Shown here: one piece after another, positions 44,777 to 55,278 of the stretch
Numbering within the stretch: position 1 is the first letter of the stretch
Layout of the letters: each line of letters begins with the position of its first letter
Assembly: GCA_022410635.1 (NCBI GenBank)
Contig: JAJVDF010000413.1
Coordinates: 663,979 to 727,978, forward strand
From: Tretioscincus oriximinensis
Lineage: Eukaryota > Chordata > Lepidosauria > Squamata > Gymnophthalmidae
Direction: 5' to 3'
DNA: 64,000 bases
Translations under genes and position numbers: made by a program
Notes under the pieces: model-generated
Told to the model about the DNA's origin: nothing
Databases searched by the model: none
Seen by the model: the letters and a program-made list of their open reading frames with translations, nothing else

Positions 44777-46090
44777 ATATAAAAACTAGGTGAACTGAAA
44801 AAATATATTGCCGTTCACTCATTGTGAACTAGATGCTTTTTATAGATATTTTTAAGTACAGTGAAGTTGGAATGTCATATTTTTCTGCTGATTGTCTTAA
44901 TTTATAATTAAGCCAGCTGTGTCCAGAACTCTATGGGAATGTTACTCCGGATGCTGTATATTGCACTTACACGTTGCTTTCCTTTTTTCCAGGGTCCTTT
45001 TAGACTAATATCAGAGAAATCCTAGTAAAAATGGCAAAAATGTGTCACTTCTCAGCACTTTGATTAAGATCAAGTGTAGCATCCTGCAAGTTTCAAAGAC
45101 TTTCCTAAATTAATGCAAAATCATGTGCATTGTTTTGCAAAAGATGTCTGCATTATCCATGCAAAAGATTCTTCCACGTGGTTGTGGAAGAGGGATTATT
45201 TTTGGTAAATTCTGGTTTTGACTTTGGCCCATCAGGGAAAATTATTTTGAAACAAGGCTACTATCAGTATTGTCAGTAACATGGACAGCAAAAAAAAATA
45301 ATGAGAAGGAAAACAGAAAAGTTGATAGCGGTGTTTTTTGCCCAAGAGACCTGGGCAATGTTAAGGGGAATAACTGAGAGCAAAAGCAGGATCGTTCGCT
45401 TCACGCAGGTGTTGCATGAGCGGACAAGTGCTAGGTAGCAGCAATACAGCAGCAAGCATATGTGCCTGTGATGTGCATATTTATTGACTGTCTGTATAGT
45501 TCCTAGGTAAGTACAAATAGCATACAAAACAAGAATCTCGTTATGCAATATGTGCCTGAATACAGATGGGCTGCATGCAGTCTAAGGACCAAGCGAATGA
45601 TCCAATCAGCGTACTGTAAGTGAGCCAAGTAGCAGGGCAGGTAGCTGTTTGAAAGCAAGCGCCTTCTGCTCCAGGCTTTCATTGGGACGTATTTGAGAAT
45701 AAGGACCAGTAGCCCGCATGTCATAGCTTACACTGGGCCTATTCCAAGCAGGGGTTGAGCCCTCGAAGGTTAGGCCATTACAGGGGGTTCCCGGCAATGC
45801 TTTGCCTTCCTACCCAGCCTGGTCCTTGCCTTCTGTTTTAAAGGCTTCAGTGACACACAGTGAGTCTTTGGTGTTGATTACGCCACGCACATGCCAAAAA
45901 GCAGTTGCGGTGATCATTGGTTGCTGCTTGTTGGTGTGACTCGCCGGGCATTGCTGCTGAAGCCTTTACAGGAAGGTAGGAAATGGAGTAAAATGAGGCN
46001 CTTTCATTTTTCTCCCCTGGGGCCCCTGGGAGCCTAGTTTTGCTACTGATTCCAAGGTATATCCAGTGTTTCTGTAAGAATATTTGTGAC
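44777..46090. other. Gene-free stretch after SGPP1
   Basis: It may be distal 3' UTR up to about 45280; I see no further gene. Around 45780-45975 related GC-richer segments recur in opposite orientation (AAAGGCTTCAG near 45840, CTGAAGCCTTT near 45960), perhaps the ends of an unclassified foldback element. Confidence 0.4.
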
Positions 46091-46094
46091 AACA

Positions 46095-46210
46095 CTTCCT
46101 GGGCAGGACAGGAAGTGATGGCAAAAGTGATATCACTTCCTGTGCGGGACAGGACGTGATGTCATTCTGGGTGCTATTTTTCTAGGAGCAAATACCGGAA
46201 ATGACATCAA
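46095..46210. repeat. GGAAGTGATATCA / GACATCA modules
   Basis: Several copies of GGAAGTGAT and CACTTCCTG within 110 bp, including AGTGATATCACTTCCTG. Same family as 7561, 9380 and 10628. Confidence 0.5.
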
Positions 46211-46215
46211 ANTGG

Positions 46216-47045
46216 GTGTCTGGAAACTGGGTGGGAATTGGAGTAAGGAAAATTTTCTCATGCAGCAATCTGTGAGCTCTGTGATCACACGCAAGGGAGC
46301 ATCATCTCAGAGGCTGCATGAGATTTCCATGCAGTTCCCGATTTCGGATACATCCTTAAACCAGCTGGCCATACCCTCAGCCCACCTTGAGGCCACACCC
46401 CTCCCCCAAGCAAACCATGTCCTTCTTACCCAAGCCACACCCCCACCCAGGCCACGTATCTTCCCTCTGCCCAGACCCACAAAATCGCAGGCTTTTCAAT
46501 GCTTCCCCATCCTCTTGTTGTTTCCCTCCTTCCTGTGCCTCTTGCCTTCCTCTTTTTTGTATTTCACTTCATGTTTCAACATAATGAGGAACTATTATTT
46601 AGTCTAATGGGTCTGGAGAGCATGCAGCGGGGTAGACCCAATTGTTCGGCAGGCCACAACTGGACCCCGGACTTTAGGTTTTCCACCCCTGCCTTGAACA
46701 AAGCCTAGTGCAGAAAAAGCTTAGTGTTAACCCATGAATATTTATTTTGACTGCCTTTTTCAGCATTGGCTTATGCAGCTGTTAGGTTCAACAGTTGATC
46801 CCTGATCATGTCAAACTGCGTCCACATGGAATATACTTTCCTTATGTGCTACTGATAATGCTCTCATAGCCTTTCAAAATCTGGTCTAGACTTCTGTGAA
46901 TCTTTTGCAATAAACTGAAATACAGNGAAAGAAGATGAGAATGGGAGGGCATTTTGAATCTACTGGTAAAATACGGCATCTTGGCTGCCATAGATTCTAT
47001 TCCAACACATACTTTTAAACTACCCGTGTTTAACTGAACACTAAA
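46216..47045. other. No recognised gene
   Basis: It contains a repeat-like CACCCCCACCCAGGCCACG stretch and AATAAA at 46909-46914. Near 46690-46730, AGCCTAGTGCAGAAAAAGC recalls the foldback end at 42077. Confidence 0.4.
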
Positions 47046-47921
47046 CTGTGTTCAGTTCTGGTCACCACATCTCAAGAGGGATATTTTGGAACTGGAGAAG
47101 GTGCAAAAAAGGGCAACTAAAATGATCAAGGGTCTGGAGCACCTCCCTTACGAAACAAGGCTGCAACGTCTGGGCCTCTTCAGCCTTGAAAGGAGACGTT
47201 TGAGGGGTGATCTGATTGAAGTGTACAAAATCATGCATGGGATCGACAGGGTGAATAGAGAAAAATGTTTTCTCTATCACACAACACAAGGACCAGAGGG
47301 CACTCCTTAAAACTGTTGGGTAGAAAAGTGAGAACAGACAAAGGAAAGTATTTTTTCACCCAGAGGGTCATCGGCCTGTGGAATTTACTTCCTGAAGAGG
47401 TAGTGGTAGCTAACAGCTTGGATAGTTTCAAGACAGGACTAGACAGGTTTATGGACACTAAGAGTATAAATGGATACTAGGATAGTTGTCTGGATGTAGC
47501 CTCCGGGATGGAGCAACAGGCAGGACTTTTGAAATACCATTTGCAGGGAGTCACGAACAGGAGCAGCATATTTTGCTTTCCTCTGTTTGGACTGCCCAGG
47601 TGCATCTGGTGGGCCTCTCTGTGACACAGAATGCTGGACTNGTAGTGGTAGCTAACAGCTTGGATAGTTTCAAGACAGGACTAGACAGGTTTATGGACAC
47701 TAAGAGTATAAATGGATACTAGGATAGTTGTCTGGATGTAGCCTCCGGGATGGAGCAACAGGCAGGACTCTTGAAATACCATTTGCAGGGAGTCACGAAC
47801 AGGAGCAGCATATTTTGCTTTCCTCTGTTTGGACTGCCCAGGTGCATCTGGTGGGCCTCTNTGTGACACAGAATGCTGGACTCGATGGGCTGTGGCCTGA
47901 TCCAGTATGGCTCTTCTTATG
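47046..47921 (+). mobile_element. CR1 LINE 3' portion with duplicated tail
   Basis: RT C-terminal remnants ([21 protein letters not shown]) are followed by the 3' tail. The block at 47400-47639 recurs almost identically at 47642-47881, with a single N at 47641 between. It ends CTCTTCTTATGT. Confidence 0.9.
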
Positions 47922-47964
47922 TAACGGGACTAAATCGTTTTTTTCTGATTAACTGGTGTTGCAT

Positions 47965-48295
47965 AAGATCATAAGAGTAGCTCTGCTGAATGGGGCCACA
48001 ACTCATCTAGTCCAGCATTTGTGTCACCCAGCAGCCCACCAATTGTCCCAGGGCAGCCTCAAGAAGCAGGGTGAGGCAGAACCTTCACCTGTTGTTAACT
48101 TCCTGCAAATGGCATTTTGGGAATACTGCAGTTTCCCCATCGTGGAGGCAGTAACAAGACATCCATTATTAATACACCATGAATTTGTCCATCAGCTTTG
48201 TAGACAGTCTCCTGGTTCTAGTGTTGTGCAATGGGGAAACTAAATTTTCTTTATTCATCTCTCCACCCTGTGTGTGACTTAATACATGAGTACTT
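47965..48295 (-). mobile_element. CR1 LINE 3' portion
   Basis: ATCATAAGAGTAGCTCTGCT, CATCTAGTCCAGCATTTGTG, CCTGCAAATGGCATTTTGGG: reverse strand and diverged, next to the + strand copy. Confidence 0.75.
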
Positions 48296-48483
48296 CAGGA
48301 TGAACATGGATTGTTCATGTAGGACTTGTACTAGGAAGTTCATGCTCCTTACAGTTTACTATTTGCCTACAGCTATCTTTGACTTAAGAATACAGGAAGC
48401 ATCGTGTACTATTAGCAACAACCTTCTCCACAGTGTCCAAATATTTACCCAAAGGCAACTCACACCTATTATATATATATCTA

Positions 48484-48544
48484 TTGCTCAAAACAATTAA
48501 GGGAACATGTTATGTTAAAGTGTTCCCTTAATTGTTTTGAGCAG
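48484..48544. mobile_element. Miniature Tc1-like foldback
   Basis: Arms TTGCTCAAAACAATTAAGGG and CCCTTAATTGTTTTGAGCAG around a 15-nt loop, with TA at both sides (48482-48483 and 48545-48546). The TIR sequence resembles vertebrate Tc1-like transposons. Only about 61 bp remain. Confidence 0.7.
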
Positions 48545-48693
48545 TAGATATATGCAACAATTTCTTGGGAGTCCATTTTTATAATGAACCAAAGGTTATC
48601 CAGGATACTTTTGTTAGAGGACAGAAAGATGTGATGTTGCCCCGAATCGCAATGTACAACCAACTTACTTTGCTAGATTGCTACAAATGTATA

Positions 48694-48873
48694 CAAGTGA
48701 AACCCCGTTATAACAAACACCAAGGGGTCGTGTGGATGTGTTATAATTTTTTTTACGTTAAAACCCATTGTAGCCAACATTACTCTTACAGGCATCCACT
48801 GGGACTTTCAAATTTGTGTGTTACACTGAGGATTTTGTTCTATCGGGAGTTCTTTATAATGGGATTTCACCTA
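48694..48873. mobile_element. Tigger-like miniature element
   Basis: Ends CAAGTGAAACCCCGTTATAA and TTTATAATGGGATTTCACCT are imperfect inverted repeats. They are flanked by TA at 48692-48693 and 48874-48875. An inner GTGTTATAATTTT block repeats the theme. Confidence 0.65.
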
Positions 48874-48937
48874 TATTGCTTATTACCGACCGGGTGTGAG
48901 TTGTCAACAATAATAAAATGATCAGTTTCCTGTTTCT

Positions 48938-49345
48938 CACCTGCAGGCAGAATTTTTGTTTCCGGTTTTATGGCCATCCGTTGCTTGACTGCCTGCTATT
49001 CTGCGCTGGTTTCTCCACAGTGACAAGCGCTTATTTAAAAGCTCGAATGCCCAGAAGTTCACGATGATAAAAGTAACAACAGCCCCAAAGGTGTGCAGGG
49101 TGAAACAGATGTTACCGTGCTGAGGTGGGGCCTGCTGGGAAGTGTAGTCCATTTCCAAGTGGCAGGTAGCGTCTTCCACCCAGCCCTGCCCTGTGGACTA
49201 CAACTCCCAGACCCCACCAGGGCGGGACAATGCCTTTTTTGCCAATCGGGACGCAGTCTTGCCAATCGGGACCCAGTCTTGCCCCTGGAAACATAATTGT
49301 TGCTGGCAGGAAGTTGGCTGGGGGAGCGGCATCTATTGTTGCAGC
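48938..49345. repeat. Unclassified repeat with ZNF143-like motifs (copy 1)
   Basis: It shares with 54428-54512 plus 55279-55545 the order GCCTGCT-TTCT-TGC, TTTCTCCACAGTGACAAG, CTGGGAAGTGTAGTCC, GACTACAACTCCCAG and CAGGAAGTTGGCTGG. Two motifs close to ACTACAAYTCCCAG face each other at 49132-49151 and 49193-49210. Confidence 0.55.
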
Positions 49346-49849
49346 TGAGTCCATTTCTAGTCTAGGACTAAAAATAGATTATTGATTTCTGGACCTTATA
49401 ATATTTTACCCTCTTTCAGCCCCATATCTGGAGCAAAAGGTGGTTGATAGCAGCACTGGGGATATGGAGGTGGCTTCTTGGTGAGTCAATGCCGTATTAA
49501 TGGAGCCTTCAAGGTGAACCTGTGCAGCTCTTTTGAGTCTTGGCTAATAGTCCTTTACGAGCCACTAAAATGTATCAACGCTCAAGAACAATTTGCTTTA
49601 AAACACACCGGCCGGCCTTTGACTCTGGTTGCTTATGTTGCAGTTCTTTGCACAAGGTGGTATTTGCTTAAGAATAAACTTGTATTGTGTTTGTATAATT
49701 ACTTGTTTAATGATGACTTTAGAAACTTCCAAAGGTTTTCAGCCGTTATACAGTGCTGGTCAGGCACCTGCATCCATTTGGTTTGGATGTTCCCAACTTA
49801 AGGCTGATTTTCCCTAAACCTTATTCTCTTCCTGACAACTGTCTGAGGG
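49346..49849. other. No recognised feature
   Basis: Nothing supported. Confidence 0.45.
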
Positions 49850-49872
49850 GTGTGTGTGTGTGTGTGTGTGTG
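49850..49872 (+). repeat. GT microsatellite
   Basis: About 11 GT units directly before a degenerate SINE. Confidence 0.9.
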
Positions 49873-50085
49873 AGGCACAGTGGTGCAGAGGTGTTTTAAC
49901 AGAGATGTCTGGGGCCTCGTGTGTCGGCTGTGGAGAGGGCTGAACATCCTCTACTGGCCTCAGCTGTGCGGAAGCAAAGGCATTTGTGAGCAGATCAATA
50001 GGTACCACCACAGTATGATGGGGAAAGTAGAATAGTCTGAGTCTCTAGAGTGGGATATAAAAATCAGTTTTTTCTTCTACTACTA
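49873..50085 (+). mobile_element. SINE type B, degenerate
   Basis: AGGCACAGTGGTGCAGAGGT head, GGGCTGAACATCCTCTACTG, GGGATATAAAAATCAG and a TTCTTCTACTAC tail. Confidence 0.55.
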
Positions 50086-50207
50086 CATAGCAGAGGTCAC
50101 AGAAGTGCAGGTGGACAACAAGCCCTTCTGGGAGAGAACAAGGCCCAATGGAACCTAAGCCCTAAATCACATTGTCTCCCCAAATCAGTGTTGCATCAGG
50201 AACTGGT

Positions 50208-50500
50208 TCAGGCCCTTTCTGCATTAGGCCTTATTGTGGGCCTTATCCCATAACGGTCTGCTGTTTGCATACTGGTGCAGGGTATAGAATGCCTTGCCCA
50301 GGACCTGCCATCGTTTGCATTTGCCTGTGTGTGGCAAGCCTCTATAGCAGGATAGAGTCCGAAGGCCCAGTACAGGAAGGACCACAGCATGTAGTTTGCA
50401 GAGCTGAACTGGGGAGATAGCAGGCTGCCACGAAGCAGGGAAAAGGTGCCACCGTGGTTCTAATACCTAACCAGGAAGGTGAAAGAAGTCAAGGGGGNCA
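50208..50500 (+). repeat. Possible TIR element related to 42006
   Basis: It starts GGCCCTTTCTGCATTAGGCC, as the 42006-42094 foldback does. No right terminus is seen. Confidence 0.35.
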
Positions 50501-50669
50501 ATCCAGTGCTATGCCCACTTCTTACCCCCTGATAAATTTGACAGTCCAGTTTGGCAGCTAGCTGGACGATAAGGGTTTTCCTGTATCCCTAACTTGATTT
50601 NAAATGAAAGCACAACAGGGTGGGATCTAATATTAATTTTTATAGATTTTTTTTTGTTACATTTTCCAT

Positions 50670-50930
50670 TTGAGAGCCAGTTTGGTGTAGTGGTTAAGAG
50701 TGTGGGAATCTTATCTGGTAGTCTCCAGGTTTGATTCTCCACTCCTCCATGAAGCCAGCTGGGTGACCTTGGGCCAGTCACAGTTTTTTGAACTCTCTCA
50801 GCCCCACCTACTCCACAGGGTGTCTGTTGTGGAGAAAGCAACAAAAGCTATGTGCACCACCCTATGGTTGGCCGCCCTGAGACCTTCGGGTATAAGGCGG
50901 GATATAAATACAAATAAATAAATAAATAAT
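50670..50930 (+). mobile_element. tRNA-derived SINE type A, full length
   Basis: GAGCCAGTTTGGTGTAGTGG head, GGTTTGATTCTCC B-box, AAGCCAGCTGGGTGACCTTG, CACAGGGTGTCTGTTGTGGA. The end is TTGGCCGCCCTGAGACCTTC with an ATAAATAAATAAATAA tail. Confidence 0.88.
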
Positions 50931-52447
50931 TTAATGGCTTATTATTTTCTTAAGGAGTATTAACAGAAAGGGCTAAACAGAGAGAGGCTGTTGCAAGTTA
51001 ATAGCTTGCCATCTCTTGTAGGATTTACTTGTTAGGTTTTATTGAAAATTCTGTGATATTGCAGGAGTGAGGGAAGAAGCGATGACAAACAGCCTTATGG
51101 ATAAATGATCTCCGTTGTAGTATATTTTACTGTTACTTTGAATGTTTCTTTTAATTTAATTGTTTGNAATGTCTGTAATGCCTTCTTGGAATGAAAGGGC
51201 CCAGCCACCTTATCAGCGTAGTATGTATTTATACTGAATTCGAAGCCTTTGACACAAATAAGAAATTTATCCGTTTGGTTTGGAAATGAAATTAAGTACT
51301 CGCACTTGTATTTTGACATGACTTGCCTATGAATGGTGTAAACATGGGATCAAAAGAAAAATGTGATCTGAAATTTTCTGTGACTTCTGATTTATAATTT
51401 GCTGCTTAGTCTATGACTGTTCCCACTGTTTTAACCAAAATGTGCCCATTCCTACCTATGTTGACCTGAAATATATGGAAACGACAACAGAATAAATAGC
51501 CATTTTGTAGTTATTAATTGAGTACGATTATTCAGCTTTAAATGCAGCTAAGAGCAGCATGGTTTTTACAAATAAATTGTAAGATAGGGAGTGGATCACT
51601 TTGGGGAATAAAGAAGTGAATAATGCCTCTGGTCCTATAACAGTTCAAACGCACAAAACGGAATCTAAAACAATTACAAGCTAAATAAAATCAGAACACT
51701 TGGGGGGAAATAAAACATTGTATTACTGAAATGGTGCTAAGCAAGTTATCCAGGAAATGATGACCCAAGTTTTTTTGCTTTTATTTATTTCGCACATTTT
51801 GGAGTGACTTAGCAATGTCTTTAATACTACAAATCACAAATCAATCATAATCCATAAAACAACTCAATAGTACAACCTTATATTTTCCACAGCTTTCAAA
51901 TTATTCATGTTGCAACATAACATACTAATATATTAAACTGAGATCAGTTTATATTGTAATAATTACCATTTACTTTGGTATTTTTCTTCCTCCTTCTTTT
52001 CCTTCCTCCTCCCTTTTCATCTCCTTTCCCACTCATCTTTTCCCTATATTTTTGTTTTCTACCATATATTTTTGCTGTCTCCTTTCATGCAAGGCTGTCC
52101 AAAAATGCTAACATGCTGGCCCTTATTCTGGACCAGCAGGTAAGAAGCTCACAAAATTGGAATTGGGTTGATAAGAGACTCAAACCGGTGGTGTGGATGC
52201 TGCTCTTGGTTCCCCATGCCCCACCAATGGCGGTGGCACCTTTGGGCTGGAGGCTGCCNTCTNCGCTATGTTGGGTGGNCGGCTGGGCACACGCAGTCCG
52301 AGTTCCGAAACCACCATTGGTCCATAAAGGCCAGTGGCGTAGCTTAGAATTTTGGATTTGGCGATGCCAATTGTATTCTTAGTAGAGATTATATCTTGGG
52401 ATAAGCCACTGCTGAAAAAGGCCTGACGTAGTAATCTATAACCAGAG
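50931..52447. other. No recognised gene
   Basis: AT-rich DNA. A GC-richer stretch near 52180-52345 with GGCCAGTGGCGTAGCTTAG may be an old hAT end. Nothing else supported. Confidence 0.45.
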
Positions 52448-52463
52448 AGGACAACTGTTGGTT

Positions 52464-53042
52464 TTTTTTTTTTTTTATAAATGTTTTTATTGAGTTTTCG
52501 TATACAACAAATGAAACAAGAGAAACAAAACAAAACATCTCCCACCCCACTCCCCCCTATTGGACCATAGGGCAATCTAGCATTTATAATCAAAGAATCA
52601 ATTTAAGGTTAAGCATCAGAGCTATCATTTCTTTTAACAGAACATTTATATTTATATCATTGTTAATGGCCTTAATGTAAATACACCTCCATCTTTGTAT
52701 CCAATTTATTCTCACCGGTATGTTCATAAAGCTGAGTCTCTTGTCCCGAATGGCGTCAAATAACATCATCCCTGCCACATATTCATACCATAACGTTAAG
52801 GTCCATTTAGCGCTGTTCTTCCATCCTCTAGCTACTACTATATGAGCAGCGTATATAGCTTGCTTAATAATATATGACACATCTGGGGTTAAGTTCGTAA
52901 TCGCTATTTCATTCATTAACCAAGATTTGTTTGTAAGTGAAACTTCTGCTCCAGTAATGATTTTCAATTCTTCACAAATCATATTAATAAATCTTCTTAG
53001 TTGGGGGCATTCAGCCCACATGTGTAAATATGTACCTGGTGC
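52464..53042 (-). mobile_element. L1 LINE, 5'-truncated, with 16-bp target duplication
   Basis: Minus-strand L1 with its poly(A) seen as a T run at 52464-52477. It encodes the ORF2 C-terminus, including GTYLHMWAECPQLRRFI and VARGWKNSAKWTLTLWYEY. It is flanked by AGGACAACTGTTGGTT at 52448-52463 and 53043-53058, a perfect duplication. Only about 580 bp were inserted. The C-terminal frame is open for about 160 codons, so the insertion is relatively recent. Confidence 0.93.
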
Positions 53043-53074
53043 AGGACAACTGTTGGTTGTGCAACCAGAAATGA

Positions 53075-53400
53075 ACAAGAGCTAAAGTAATGGTTAGAGT
53101 NTTGGATTTTTATCTATTTTATGCACTATTAATTTTTCTTAAGAACATAAGAACATAAGAAGAGCCATACTGGATCAGGCCACAGCCCATCNAGTCCAGC
53201 ATTCTGTGTCACACAGAGGCCCACCAGTCATACAGAGGCCCACCAGAACTTACTTTACTTATTGTATTTTATATGAACTCTGTGCAGCACCATGTACACT
53301 GATGGCTCATCATCATCATCATCACCTGCTATTTTCCCAGTTTGATTCAATAATCCTCCATGAATCCAGCTGGGTGACCGTGGGCCAGTCACATGGCCCT
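53075..53400 (+). mobile_element. SINE type A split by a CR1 tail
   Basis: The head remnant (TAATGGTTAGAGT) at about 53088 and the body (CCAGTTTGATTCAATAATCC, AATCCAGCTGGGTGACCGTG) at about 53337-53390 flank a minus-strand CR1 3' end at 53140-53246. Confidence 0.6.
53140..53246 (-). mobile_element. CR1 LINE 3' tail
   Basis: TAAGAACATAAGAACATAAG (repeated octamer tail), GAGTCCAGCATTCTG (with one N before it), and a short repeat of CACAGAGGCCCACCAG. Confidence 0.85.
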
Positions 53401-54017
53401 GTTTTTTCAGTTTTAGTTAATAAATCTAGGAAGCATTTGAAATGCCTCCTATATGAAATGGCTCTCGTTCCCCTTGGGTTGTTTCTACTTCGGTCTCTTC
53501 CATGGGCTTTGGTGGAAGGAAGAACTGGTAGACTGGAATATTTTGCCATTAGCACCAAGATCTGTATTGTGAAACAATCTTTGAAGAAGGAAGTTTCCAA
53601 AAATCTTGCATATATTGTGGGGGCTTCTTTTACTTTTGCATATTCTGCACAATGCAGGCTGATGATGTTTTCCTTTGTGCAAACTACTGCTGACAGCCCA
53701 TCTTGGCAATGTTTGTACAAGCCACACCCAGAGGTGGATGAACCCTCTGATTCTTGATCCATGCACCCATTCTATGATGATTAATTGTTGGAGGATGGCA
53801 AACGCAATGGAGCCTTGGAGCNTGGCACATTCAATGATGGAGGTGTTCAGTACTGGCACAATGACCTTGGTAGACTCTGGACTTTGGAACGGCTTCCCTG
53901 CAAGAAGGGAGGGTGCATGTGTGTCACAAGTTCTATCCAGGTTTTTACATTGTAAACCCTAATCTATCCCTCAAAACGGCCATTTTGATGTATGACCAAC
54001 ATCATCATCACATTTAT
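53401..54017. other. No recognised gene
   Basis: A + strand frame here stays open for about 110 codons after the SINE but shows no domain I know. Near 53870-53960, GGACTTTGGAACGGCTTCCC recalls an L2-type LINE 3' end. Confidence 0.35.
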
Positions 54018-54236
54018 TCATCATGCCCCTTTCATCAAATGGTGGCGTATAAATCTTTTTTTGCTTTCTCCACAACAGACACCCTTTGAAGGATGCGGGG
54101 CTGAGAAAGCTCCAAAGAATTGTGATTGCCCCAAGGTCACCCAGATGGTTTAATGGAGGAGTGAGGAATCGAACCGGGACCCTTCCAGATAAGAAACCAA
54201 CCTTCAAACCACTACACGAAATGGGCTTCTCCCTTT
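54018..54236 (-). mobile_element. tRNA-derived SINE type A
   Basis: Complement of the body and head: TTTCTCCACAACAGACACCC, AAGGTCACCCAGATGG, GAATCGAACCGGGACCC (B-box) and AAACCACTACACGAAATGGG (A-box). Confidence 0.8.
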
Positions 54237-54325
54237 TTCAATGGCTGCTGCTGGTGCTTTTTACTGCTGAGCTCCTTCTCTTGTTTCAATTGGCTATGCC
54301 AATTGTCAACAATAACAAATGACAA

Positions 54326-54421
54326 AGGTGCATCTGGTGGGCCTCTGTGTGACACAGAATGCTGGACTCGATGGGCTGTGGCCTGATCCAGTATGGCTCT
54401 TCTTATGTTCTTATGTTCTTA
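54326..54421 (+). mobile_element. CR1 LINE 3' tail
   Basis: About 95 bp, from GGTGCATCTGGTGGGCCTCT to a run of TTCTTATG octamers: strongly truncated and well conserved. Confidence 0.88.
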
Positions 54422-54427
54422 AGATTA

Positions 54428-54512
54428 TCAGTTATATTTCTGCCTGCTTTTCTATGCTGTTTTCTCCACAGTAACAAGTGCTTATTTNAAAGCTTGGATG
54501 CCTACCAGCTTC
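54428..54512 (+). repeat. Unclassified ZNF143-motif repeat, copy 2, left part
   Basis: TTTCTGCCTGCTTTTCTATG, TTTTCTCCACAGTAACAAG, AAAGCTTGGATGCC: colinear with 48950-49060. It is split from its right part (55279-55545) by nested insertions. Confidence 0.5.
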
Positions 54513-54695
54513 ACAGGTGACCCCTTTTGGGNTTTTTTTTAAACTGTTTTTGGGGTGCCTCCCATTTTTTTCTGAGGGAACTTCAAAAAAAGATATTTTT
54601 TGAAATTTTTTTGTTTCTTTTTTTACTCAGAAAAAACCGGGAGGCACCCCCCAAAAATGGGTTTTCAACCAACCAACCNCCCTAAAAGGGGTCAT
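54513..54695. mobile_element. hAT-like foldback element, main part
   Basis: GGTGACCCCTTTTGGG, GGGGTGCCTCCCATTTTTTT and GGGAGGCACC-AAAAATGGG fold back. The right terminus (CACCTGGTCAGCCTA) is displaced to 55262-55278 by an LTR-like segment and a SINE. Confidence 0.65.
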
Positions 54696-54928
54696 TGTGA
54701 TGCCCTCGCTGGCTAATAAATACTCAGACAAGGATTTCAAGTTCTGAACGTGATTTATTTCGGCTCTAGAGAGCAACTGAGTTAGGTCTGCAGTGATTGC
54801 CTACTGTCACAGCAGCTATATTTATACAGGTCATTGGCCAATCACTGCATTCCCTTTTTCCCGCCTAAAACGTTCAGCCCTCCAAAACATACAATACAGT
54901 AATACCTATTTACAATATTATTTACACA
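54696..54928 (-). mobile_element. Solo-LTR-like segment nested in foldback element
   Basis: 233 bp with TG/CA ends, flanked by GGTCAT (54690-54695) and TGTCAT (54929-54934), a 5/6 target duplication. On the minus strand it has CTGTATAAATATAGCTGC (TATA-like) and AAATAAATCACG (polyadenylation signal). No internal region or protein. Confidence 0.6.
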
Positions 54929-54936
54929 TGTCATGC

Positions 54937-55252
54937 AGGCACGGATAGCTCAGTTGCTTAGGAATTTGTCTCTCGCCTGGGAGATGGGGTTTCGAAGCCC
55001 TGTGTTGGAAGTGGGGAGGGGTGAGCACCTTCCACTAGCCTGTAGCTCTAGCCAACCCAGCTATTCGAAAGCATGAATTGCAAGAAATTGCAACTGACTG
55101 CAAGTAGATACATGGGAACCACCATAGCCTGGTGGGGAAGATAGAATGTGAGCCTTCGGGCAAAATATATCCTTGTAAGCCGCTTTGAGTCCCTTTGAAA
55201 GGTGAGAAAAGCGGGGTATAAGAACCAAGTTCTTCTTCTTCTTCTTCTTCTA
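54937..55252 (+). mobile_element. tRNA-derived SINE type B, full length
   Basis: Head GATAGCTCAGTTGCTTAGGA with B-box GGTTTCGAAGCCC, body AGCTATTCGAAAGCATGAAT, 3' module AAGCCGCTTTGAGTCCC, AAAGCGGGGTATAAG, and a seven-unit CTT tail. The best reference copy in the window. Confidence 0.92.
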
Positions 55253-55261
55253 CTCATGACA

Positions 55262-55278
55262 GTCACCTGGTCAGCCTA
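55262..55278. mobile_element. Displaced right terminus of foldback element
   Basis: GTCACCTGGTCAGCCTA completes the element begun at 54513. Confidence 0.6.

Noticed and set aside
53206..53757. Frame of 183 codons on the + strand
   Set aside because: It starts in a CR1 tail and SINE and continues into unrecognised DNA; no domain and a His run from a CAT repeat.
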